This document shows positions 6,909-13,593 of a DNA stretch of 15,740 nucleotides, piece after piece (within the stretch, counting starts at the first letter, position 1; each line of letters begins with the position of its first letter). Source of the stretch: an uncultured Acidimicrobiaceae bacterium (lineage in GTDB: Bacteria; Actinomycetota; Acidimicrobiia; Acidimicrobiales; Ilumatobacteraceae). The DNA is taken from positions 1-15,740 of the forward strand of contig CAIVDG010000112.1 of the NCBI GenBank assembly GCA_903904615.1, in the 5' to 3' direction. The notes under the pieces are model-generated. The model had not been told where the DNA came from and made no database searches. It saw only the letters and a program-made list of their open reading frames with translations. A program made the position numbers and the translations under genes.

Positions 6909-9128
6909 ATGGCCACTGCCGACCGCGTTCTTCCGTGGAGACGGCACCATAGTGCGCCCATTGAAGAAATTGCGCCGCTTCTCACGGCCTATCGCAAGCG
7001 CCATCCAAAGGCATCTGTTGCATTAGTCAACAAGGCGTATGAAGCCGCACGTGTTGCACACATCAGTCAGCAGCGCTCGTCGGGTGAGGCGTACATCAAT
7101 CACCCCATTGCAGTGGCGCGAATCGTTGCCGACATTGGCTTGGACGACATCTCTCTTGCTGCAGCATTGTTGCACGATGCGGTAGAAGACACCGAAATCA
7201 CCCTTGAAGACGTTCAACGAAACTTTGGTGACGAAGTTGCGGAGCTTGTTGATGGCGTCACGAAGTTAGAACGTCTGCAGTTCGATTCTCGCGAAGCTCA
7301 ACAGGCAGCCACCATGCGCAAAATGTTGGTGGCCATGGCGCGCGACATGCGTGTCCTTATCATCAAACTTGCCGACCGACTTCACAACATGCGAACACTG
7401 GCCGGAGTTCCGTTAGACAAACAGCAACGCATTGCTCAAGAAACTCTCGACATTTATGCGCCGCTTGCCAACCGTTTGGGTATGCAGGAGATCAAACAGC
7501 AACTCGAAGATTTGTCCTTTGCTGCTCTCTACCCAAAGAGATTTGCAGAACTCGATCACCTTGTTTCGTCCCGCACGCCAGAACGAGATGTCTATTTGGA
7601 GACTGCCATTACCGAAGTACGCGCGCGTCTCGCCGACGTGCACATCATCGGAGATGTCACGGGTCGTGGCAAACACTTGTGGAGCATCTACGAGAAGATG
7701 GTTCAGAAGGATAAAGACTTTGACGAAATCTTCGACCTAGTGGCGCTTCGCATCATTGTCGACAGTGTGCGTGATTGTTATGGCGCCCTTGGTTGCATTC
7801 ACGGCAAGTGGCGACCCGTTGTGGGTCGATTCAAGGACTACATCGCCATGCCGAAGTTCAATCTGTATCAGTCGCTTCACACCACAGTGATCGGGCCTGG
7901 TGGAAAGCCGCTTGAAGTGCAAATTCGTACGCGCGAGATGCACGAACGCGCTGAATGGGGTGTTGCGGCTCACTTTGCGTACAAGCAGGGAACACAATCC
8001 GGAGACTCGGACTGGCTGAATCGAATCATCGATTGGCAGTCAGACATCACTGACCCCAACGAGTTCATGGCGGGTCTAAAGAGCGATCTCGAACAAGAAG
8101 AGATCTTTGTCTTCACGCCTAAAGGTCGAGTGATCACGTTGCCGTTGAATTCCACGCCAGTCGACTTTGCGTATGCAGTGCATACCGAGGTGGGGCATGC
8201 GTGCGTTGGCGCACGTGTCAACGGACGACTCGTGTCTCTCGACGCAAGTCTCGGTTCAGGAGACACATGTGAAATTTTCACGTCCAAAGTAGACGGCGCA
8301 GGACCATCCCGTGATTGGTTGGGTTTTGTTCAATCACCACGTGCACGCACAAAAATTAAGAACTGGTTCACACGCGAGCGTCGTGAAGACATGGTGGAAT
8401 CTGGTCGAGATGAACTCACTGCAGAATTGCGTCGCGAAGGATTACCTGTTCAGCGAATCTGGACGAGTGACGCTTTCTTGCAAGAACTAGAAGCTCTCAA
8501 CATGGCCGACATCGACACTTTGTTTGCTGCCATCGGCGAGCATCATGTGTCGGCCCGCGGATTCGCACAACGAATTGGTAGAGCTATGCGTCGCGAGGGA
8601 AGCGACGAACAACTTGCGATGCCCATGCGTGTCGATCGCCCCACAACAGAGCGACGCAGTGCAACAGGTATCCACGTTGAAGGACTTGAAGATGTATTGG
8701 TGCGCCTCTCTCGCTGCTGTACTCCAGTTCCGGGTGATGACATTCTCGGATTCGTTACCAAGGGCAGGGGAGTCAGCGTTCACCGTGCCGACTGTGCCAA
8801 CGCTGTTTCGCTTGTTGTCGATGAACCCACACGAATGATCGATGTGGAGTGGTCGCGCGCAATGCCCGGAACCATGTTCACAGCAGGAGTGGAAGTCGTG
8901 GCTCTCGACCGCAGCCGCTTGTTGCGCGACGTGTCGAATGCGCTGTCTGAGCAGCACGTGAACATTGTGGCCTGCAGCACCCACACCGGGTCAGACCGCG
9001 TGGCAAAGATGCGCTTCGAGTTTGAACTTGCCGACCCCAACCATTTGGACTCTGTTTTGCGGGTCATCAAGGCCATCGATTCGGTGTACGACGCATATCG
9101 CATCGTGCCTGGCGGCAACCCCGACTAG
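6909..9128 (+). CDS. rel: Bifunctional (p)ppGpp synthetase/hydrolase of the RelA/SpoT family
   Basis: This RSH enzyme makes ppGpp/pppGpp from ATP and GDP/GTP on amino-acid starvation and degrades it again. The 739 residues contain the full long-RSH architecture. The HD hydrolase (about 40-190) has the metal ligands intact: His65, His89-Asp90 in LLHDAVEDTE, and Asp156 in KLADRLHN. The synthetase domain (about 235-360) has TGRGKHLWSIYEKM, Asp276, RFKDYIAMPKFNLYQSLHTTV and EVQIRTREMHERAEWG. RFKD (307-310) is the RxKD form of bifunctional enzymes, not the ExDD form of synthetase-only RelA. A TGS domain follows (about 398-459), then a zinc-finger/conserved-cysteine domain (Cys603, Cys604, His625, Cys629) and a C-terminal ACT domain (about 656-733). 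Both activities should therefore be present. It sits between secF and hisS; the apt gene usual here in other actinobacteria is absent. Confidence 0.97.
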   Translation: MATADRVLPWRRHHSAPIEEIAPLLTAYRKRHPKASVALVNKAYEAARVAHISQQRSSGEAYINHPIAVARIVADIGLDDISLAAALLHDAVEDTEITLEDVQRNFGDEVAELVDGVTKLERLQFDSREAQQAATMRKMLVAMARDMRVLIIKLADRLHNMRTLAGVPLDKQQRIAQETLDIYAPLANRLGMQEIKQQLEDLSFAALYPKRFAELDHLVSSRTPERDVYLETAITEVRARLADVHIIGDVTGRGKHLWSIYEKMVQKDKDFDEIFDLVALRIIVDSVRDCYGALGCIHGKWRPVVGRFKDYIAMPKFNLYQSLHTTVIGPGGKPLEVQIRTREMHERAEWGVAAHFAYKQGTQSGDSDWLNRIIDWQSDITDPNEFMAGLKSDLEQEEIFVFTPKGRVITLPLNSTPVDFAYAVHTEVGHACVGARVNGRLVSLDASLGSGDTCEIFTSKVDGAGPSRDWLGFVQSPRARTKIKNWFTRERREDMVESGRDELTAELRREGLPVQRIWTSDAFLQELEALNMADIDTLFAAIGEHHVSARGFAQRIGRAMRREGSDEQLAMPMRVDRPTTERRSATGIHVEGLEDVLVRLSRCCTPVPGDDILGFVTKGRGVSVHRADCANAVSLVVDEPTRMIDVEWSRAMPGTMFTAGVEVVALDRSRLLRDVSNALSEQHVNIVACSTHTGSDRVAKMRFEFELADPNHLDSVLRVIKAIDSVYDAYRIVPGGNPD

Positions 9129-9139
9129 CCTTTCCTGTC
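9126..9139 (+). promoter_or_regulatory. Possible leaderless promoter -10 element for hisS, overlapping the rel stop codon
   Basis: TAGCCT (9126-9131) starts with the rel stop TAG and fits TANNNT; TTCCTGTC (8 bases) follows before the hisS GTG. The hexamer plus following TT is identical to that before queA (TAGCCTTTC in both). There is no Shine-Dalgarno sequence, and no -35 box is seen near 9103-9108. Confidence 0.38.
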
Positions 9140-10417
9140 GTGCCGTCATTCCAAACAAGTCCAGGGACCCGCGACATCCTCCCGCCTCAGGCCGGACGCT
9201 GGCGCGCCTTTTCTACTGTGTTTGCCGACGTTGTGGAATCGGCGGGGTACCAGTGTGTTATTCCCCCCATGTTTGAAGAGCTGGGTGTCTTTCTTCGCCT
9301 CGGCGATGCCACCGATGTTGTCACCAAAGAGATGTACGACTTCGAAGACAAAGGTGGCCGTCACATCGCACTTCGTCCCGAGCACACGGCGGGCATTTGT
9401 CGTGCTTTTGCCCAGCATCGACCCGCTACTCCGTGGAAGGTCTGGTATTCCGGCTCTAACTTTCGTTACGAGAAGGCACAAGCAGGCAGGTACCGCCAGT
9501 TTGATCAAGTGGGTATCGAAGTGCTCGGTGCATCCGATCCACTGCTCGACGTCGAAGTCATTGCGCTTGGCTGGCAGTTTTTTGCGGCCTTAGGTCTTCG
9601 CAGCGTCGAGTTAATGGTCAACTCTTTAGGTGATCCCGGAGATCGCGCCGCATATATCGATGCACTTCGTTCGTATCTCACATCTCAATCGGGGCAGTTG
9701 TCTGAAGAAGCGCGGGCAACTCTTGAACGGAACCCACTGCGAGTACTCGATTCAAAGCGTCCTCAAGATGCCTCTGTCATCGCTGGCGCTCCCACTATTG
9801 ATGCGTATCTCAGCAACGATGCACGGGAACACTTCGCATCAGTCATCGCTGGTCTCGACGCTTTGGGCATTCCGTATCGAGTGAACACGGGATTAGTTCG
9901 TGGCCTGGACTACTACCAGCGCACAGTATTTGAATTTGTTGCTACCGCTCTCGACAACGCCCAAACCGCAGTTGGCGGTGGTGGGCGATACGACGGTCTC
10001 GTGGAAGACCTTGGCGGACCAGCAACTGCTGGTGTTGGTTTTGCGCTCGGAGTCGATCGCACTCTGTTGGCATGTGACAGCGAAGACGTGTTTGCTGGCG
10101 AATCTCCACTAGTCGATGTCTTTGTTGTCGACGTCATCGACGGAATGACAGCTCTCACATTGTGCGACGCGGTGCGTGCTGCCGGTTACACAGCCGATCG
10201 CGCCTTTGACGGACGCAGTATGAAATCGCAGATGAAGTCCGCCGATAGGTGTGGGGCGAGTATCGCTGTCATCATCGGCGCCGACGAAGCCTCGGCTGGT
10301 ACATGTACCGTGCGAGACCTTTCAACATCAGAACAAACCGTTGTTCAACAATCAGAACTCATTCAGCACCTCACACTTGTACTTGGTGCGCGCACCCCCC
10401 GAAGGAATACACAATGA
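9140..10417 (+). CDS. hisS: Histidyl-tRNA synthetase
   Basis: HisRS is a class II synthetase that charges tRNA-His. The 425-residue protein begins with the expected PSFQTSPGTRDILPPQAGRW. Motif 1 is around IPPMFEELGVF. Motif 2 is FRYEKAQAGRYRQFDQVGIEVLG (about 108-130). The two HisRS signatures are GLVRGLDYYQRTVFEF (about 251-266) and AVGGGGRYDGL (about 277-287), and motif 3 is GVGFALGVDR (about 298-307). The C-terminal anticodon-binding domain covers about 325-415, with DGRSMKSQMKSADRCGA. The substrate loop reads LRPEHTAG where most family members have LRPEGTA. The GTG start, 11 bases after rel, fits the family N-terminus. The stop overlaps the aspS start (ATGA). Confidence 0.96.
   Translation: MPSFQTSPGTRDILPPQAGRWRAFSTVFADVVESAGYQCVIPPMFEELGVFLRLGDATDVVTKEMYDFEDKGGRHIALRPEHTAGICRAFAQHRPATPWKVWYSGSNFRYEKAQAGRYRQFDQVGIEVLGASDPLLDVEVIALGWQFFAALGLRSVELMVNSLGDPGDRAAYIDALRSYLTSQSGQLSEEARATLERNPLRVLDSKRPQDASVIAGAPTIDAYLSNDAREHFASVIAGLDALGIPYRVNTGLVRGLDYYQRTVFEFVATALDNAQTAVGGGGRYDGLVEDLGGPATAGVGFALGVDRTLLACDSEDVFAGESPLVDVFVVDVIDGMTALTLCDAVRAAGYTADRAFDGRSMKSQMKSADRCGASIAVIIGADEASAGTCTVRDLSTSEQTVVQQSELIQHLTLVLGARTPRRNTQ
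10401..10406 (+). promoter_or_regulatory. Shine-Dalgarno sequence of aspS
   Basis: GAAGGA lies seven bases before the ATG at 10414, inside the 3' end of hisS. It selects ATG 10414 as the start of aspS rather than the long upstream extension of the same open frame, which runs out of frame through hisS. Confidence 0.7.
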
Positions 10418-12177
10418 AGTCAACGGCAATGCGAACACATATGTGCGGAGACCTCAACGAATCCAACATTGGCAGCACAGTGTCAGTGTGTGGGTGGGTC
10501 GGTCGCCGACGCGAACATGGCGAGAAACTTGCGTTTGTCGATCTTCGTGACCATTCCGGAATCATTCAGTGTGTCGTAGACAACGATGTTGATGTTCGTA
10601 GTGAGTATGTGGTGCGAATCACGGGTGTGGTTCGTGCGCGTCCAGACGGAACCGTGAATGACAACCTTGCTACTGGTCGCGTGGAAATTGGTGACTGCGC
10701 AGTAGAAGTTCTGAACTCAGCAGAACCGCCACCTTTCCCCGTAGACCAACGCGCCGACGACGTCGATGAAGGCGTTCGATTGAAGTATCGCTATATCGAC
10801 ATTCGTCGTGAGCGCATGCAGCGAAACTTGAGAGTTCGCGCTCGGGTGAACAGTGCTATTCGTCGAGCAATGGAAGAAAACGGATTCCTCGAAGTAGAGA
10901 CCCCGTTGCTCATGCCTTCCACCCCGGAAGGTGCCCGCGAATTCTTGGTTCCTTCACGTAAAGATCATGGCTCCTTCTTCGCTTTGCCACAGTCGCCGCA
11001 GTTGTGGAAGCAGTTGCTTATGGTGTCTGGCGTTGACCGCTACTACCAAATTGCTAAGTGTTTACGTGACGAAGACTTGCGTGCTGACCGCCAGTACGAG
11101 TTCATGCAGCTCGACGCCGAAATGTCGTTTGTTTCCCAAGACGACGTACTGGAATTTATCGGTCGTGCAGTAACCGCTGCGGCAGAGGCGGTCACAGGGG
11201 AGAAGCCGCCCACCATCCAGCGCATCACATGGCGAGAAGCGATGGAGCGTTTTGGTGTCGATAAGCCCGATCTTCGGTTTGGCATGGAGCTCGTAGAACT
11301 CACGCCGCTGTTTTCATCCACGGAGTTCAAGGCATTTGCTGGTGCAGAGTGCATTAAGGGCATTCGCGTTGATGCCGCTACGTATCCAGAGGCCGCTGCA
11401 TACGGACGTAACAAGCTCGATGCGCTCACCGACCGCGCTAAGAAGATTGGTGCCAAAGGTTTGGTGTGGATGAAGGTCCAGGCCGGCGGGGTAGTTGAGT
11501 CGCCGGTGGCAAAGTTCTTGTCCGACGCAGAGCGCGACACATTGGTCACAACTATGGGTGCAACTGAAGGTGACCTACTTCTTTTGGTAGCCGACGAGTG
11601 GATGACCACATGTGAAGTACTGGGTCAGTTACGCAACGACATTGGACGTCCGCCTGTTCACGAGGGCCCGTATCGGTATGTGTGGGTCACTGAGTTCCCG
11701 CTGTTTGTTGGCGCAGACCCAGTGACTGGTCGTCCACGTCCAGGGCACCACCCGTTCTGTCATCCGCATCCCGACGACATCGCATTGTTCGAGTCGGATC
11801 CTTTGAAGGTTCGTGCTCTTGCGTATGACTTGGTGTTGAACGGATGGGAGTTGGGTTCTGGATCCATTCGAATTCATGAACCAGAACTTCAACGTCGCGT
11901 GTTCAACATTCTCGGAATTTCTGACGAAGAAGCAGACAAGCGGTTTGGGTTCTTCTTGCAACCGTTCAAATACGGTGCTCCTCCGCATGGCGGCTTTGCA
12001 TTCGGTATCGACCGTCTCACCGCCATCCTTGCGGGCGAAGAAAACATTCGTGAAGTTATTGCGTTTCCAAAGACCCAGAGTGGTGCCGACCCAATGACGA
12101 ATGCCCCAACACAAGTTGAGCCATCACATCTTGCAGATCTCGGCTTGCGACTTCTTCCACCGCCAGCAAGTTCGTAA
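10414..12177 (+). CDS. aspS: Aspartyl-tRNA synthetase, bacterial type, probably non-discriminating (Asp/Asn)
   Basis: AspRS is a class II synthetase that charges tRNA-Asp. The 587 residues show the bacterial layout: an OB-fold anticodon-binding domain (about 20-105, CGWVGRRREHG), LKYRYIDIRRERMQRNL, TPEGAREFLVPSR, ALPQSPQLWKQLLM, motif 2 CLRDEDLRADRQYEF (about 216-230), a GAD insertion domain (about 295-400), and motif 3 GFAFGIDRL (about 527-535). Aligned by eye to E. coli AspRS, His35 stands where E. coli has Leu30, and Gly79 stands where E. coli has the Lys shortly after VRAR. His and Gly there are the residues reported for bacterial non-discriminating AspRS, which also charges tRNA-Asn with Asp for amidation by GatCAB. 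The gene overlaps hisS by four bases. A start at Met6 (MRTHMCG) is possible. Confidence 0.96.
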   Translation: MKSTAMRTHMCGDLNESNIGSTVSVCGWVGRRREHGEKLAFVDLRDHSGIIQCVVDNDVDVRSEYVVRITGVVRARPDGTVNDNLATGRVEIGDCAVEVLNSAEPPPFPVDQRADDVDEGVRLKYRYIDIRRERMQRNLRVRARVNSAIRRAMEENGFLEVETPLLMPSTPEGAREFLVPSRKDHGSFFALPQSPQLWKQLLMVSGVDRYYQIAKCLRDEDLRADRQYEFMQLDAEMSFVSQDDVLEFIGRAVTAAAEAVTGEKPPTIQRITWREAMERFGVDKPDLRFGMELVELTPLFSSTEFKAFAGAECIKGIRVDAATYPEAAAYGRNKLDALTDRAKKIGAKGLVWMKVQAGGVVESPVAKFLSDAERDTLVTTMGATEGDLLLLVADEWMTTCEVLGQLRNDIGRPPVHEGPYRYVWVTEFPLFVGADPVTGRPRPGHHPFCHPHPDDIALFESDPLKVRALAYDLVLNGWELGSGSIRIHEPELQRRVFNILGISDEEADKRFGFFLQPFKYGAPPHGGFAFGIDRLTAILAGEENIREVIAFPKTQSGADPMTNAPTQVEPSHLADLGLRLLPPPASS

Positions 12178-12181
12178 TCAC

Positions 12182-13336
12182 GTGGAGACACCAGATCTTT
12201 TCACCGAGTCTCTGGAAGAACAGATTGCACTGCGTGCGCCATTGGCTGCGCGCCTTCGTCCCTCAACGCTCGATGACATTGTCGGACAAAGTCATCTTGT
12301 CGGCCCCGACGGACCACTTCGTCGTCTTATTGATGCCGACCGCGTGTCGTCCATCATTTTGTGGGGCCCGCCTGGTACCGGGAAAACCACATTGGCAGAG
12401 TTAATTGCGTCGTCAACACGTCGGCGCTTTGAGCGACTCTCTGCCGTTACTGCTGGCGTGAAAGACATTCGCGAAGTTATTGACTCTGCGAAACGAGCAC
12501 TTACTTTCGACGGCCGTGGCACGGTTGTCTTTGTTGATGAAATTCATCGATTCAGCACAACGCAGCAAGACGCGTTGTTGCATGCGGTCGAGAGCGGCGT
12601 TGTCACGCTTGTGGGTGCAACTACCGAGAACCCGGCGTTCTCCGTGAATCCTGCACTGCGTTCACGTTCGTCGGTGTTCGCGCTTCACCCGGTGGGAGAA
12701 GAAGATGTGCGTGAAGTTCTTCACCGTGCCGCCACGTTGGTGGCCGTTACTGCCGCCGACGATGCATTGGCTGTGATTGCGCGTCGATGTACCGGAGATG
12801 TCCGTCAAGCCATTACCGCATTTGAAGTGGCCATTGCATTGGCTGGTAATGCGCCTGTTGCGTTGGAACATGCGATGACTGCGTTGAACACCAGTGTGAC
12901 GCGATTGGGTCGCGACGACCACTATGACGTCATTTCTGCATTCATTAAATCCATGCGAGCAGGGGAGACCGATATTGCGTTGCACTGGCTTGCTCGCATG
13001 GTGGAGGCTGGAGAAGACGCACGTTTCATCGCTCGCCGCCTCGTCATCTTCGCAAGTGAAGACATTGGTATGGCCGACCACACGGCGTTGTTGGTGGCCG
13101 TAGCGGCAGCCGATGCCTTGGACCGTGTTGGGTTGCCCGAAGCGATGCATCATCTGGCACACGCAACCATCCATCTTTCTCGGGCCCCCAAAAGTAGATC
13201 CGTCACCGTTGCGATAGTGGACGCTGTTCGTGATGTACGGGAAGGTCGAACGGGCCAAGCTCCTCCGACGACGAGTGAACCACCAACGTTTCGTCCGTTG
13301 GGATTTACCCCACCTGCCTACTACCGTGAACCCTAA
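12182..13336 (+). CDS. rarA: Replication-associated recombination protein RarA/MgsA (AAA+ ATPase), short C-terminus
   Basis: RarA is a clamp-loader-like AAA+ ATPase acting at stalled replication forks. Motifs: PDLF near the N-terminus, APLAARLRPSTLDDIVGQSHLVG (about 19-41), Walker A GPPGTGKTT (62-70), Walker B VVFVDEIHRF (115-124), sensor 1 VGATTENP (144-151), arginine-finger region PALRSRSSVF (157-166), then the C-terminal domain with DDHYDVISAFIKSMRAG (245-261), ALHWLARMVEAGEDARFIARRL and ASEDIGMAD. The protein has 384 residues against about 430-450 for most RarA. The usual segment after LAPKS, normally containing a glycine/tyrosine-rich GYGKGYRYAHD-like stretch, is replaced by a short proline-rich tail ending AYYREP. 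The start is GTG 12182, four bases after aspS. No Shine-Dalgarno or -10 is evident. Confidence 0.94.
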   Translation: METPDLFTESLEEQIALRAPLAARLRPSTLDDIVGQSHLVGPDGPLRRLIDADRVSSIILWGPPGTGKTTLAELIASSTRRRFERLSAVTAGVKDIREVIDSAKRALTFDGRGTVVFVDEIHRFSTTQQDALLHAVESGVVTLVGATTENPAFSVNPALRSRSSVFALHPVGEEDVREVLHRAATLVAVTAADDALAVIARRCTGDVRQAITAFEVAIALAGNAPVALEHAMTALNTSVTRLGRDDHYDVISAFIKSMRAGETDIALHWLARMVEAGEDARFIARRLVIFASEDIGMADHTALLVAVAAADALDRVGLPEAMHHLAHATIHLSRAPKSRSVTVAIVDAVRDVREGRTGQAPPTTSEPPTFRPLGFTPPAYYREP

Positions 13337-13545
13337 TGATGAAGCGTTTGTTTTGGTTTGTTCTCGGAATGTGTGCGGGCGCATACGCAGTTTTGTGGGG
13401 AAAGCGCAAGGCCGCTGAAGTCGCGGAAAGCATTACGCCACAAGCCATCATTGGCGTGTTGCTTGACGCCGCCAAATCCCTCGTTCGTCGTCTGGTTGCT
13501 CTGTACAACGGCGCTTCAGACGACCCTCCACCGTCGGTTCTCTAA
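13336..13545 (+). CDS. Small single-span membrane-anchored protein, resembling the DUF6167 family
   Basis: The 69-residue product starts MMKRLFWFVLGMCAGAYAVLWGKRKA. This gives one N-terminal membrane segment (about 5-22) with a basic residue pair before it and KRK after it, then a cytoplasmic amphipathic helix (about 33-58) containing SLVRRLVALY, and an acidic, proline-rich end. In Streptomyces and relatives a small protein of similar design (FWF...G...G near the N-terminus, then LTPE) lies just before alaS and is annotated as DUF6167. The position, length and TPQ after the first helix support homology, but this is from memory of the family. The start overlaps the rarA stop (TAATG), so the two are probably co-translated; the second ATG at 13339 is an alternative. 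The function is unknown. Confidence 0.75.
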   Translation: MMKRLFWFVLGMCAGAYAVLWGKRKAAEVAESITPQAIIGVLLDAAKSLVRRLVALYNGASDDPPPSVL

Positions 13546-13577
13546 GCAATTCTCCCGTTCAGTGGAAGGGCGGTGGG

Positions 13578-13593
13578 TAACATAGAGACTTCC
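13578..13593 (+). promoter_or_regulatory. Possible promoter -10 element for alaS
   Basis: TAACAT (13578-13583) fits TANNNT and lies ten bases before the alaS ATG, which would give a leader of about four bases. It is in the 48-base gap after the small membrane protein, the largest gap in the window. There is no Shine-Dalgarno sequence close to the ATG (GGAAGGG at 13564-13570 is too far). No clear -35 box is seen. Confidence 0.35.

Noticed and set aside
10391..10400. Run of six C bases near the hisS end, as a possible slippage site
   Set aside because: The hisS frame continues to a stop exactly overlapping the aspS start, and nothing suggests programmed frameshifting.
10249..10413. Upstream extension of the aspS frame within hisS
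   Set aside because: The translation shows no synthetase similarity; ATG 10414 has a GAAGGA site and gives the expected N-terminus.
11043..11609. 188-residue minus-strand open frame within aspS
   Set aside because: Ser/Arg/Thr-rich low-information translation opposite the conserved AspRS GAD and catalytic domains; antisense shadow.
12662..13384. 240-residue open frame on the minus strand across the rarA 3' half
   Set aside because: It lies opposite a clearly conserved gene, is rich in His, Arg and Cys, has no recognisable domain and no ribosome-binding site; it is a shadow of rarA codon bias.
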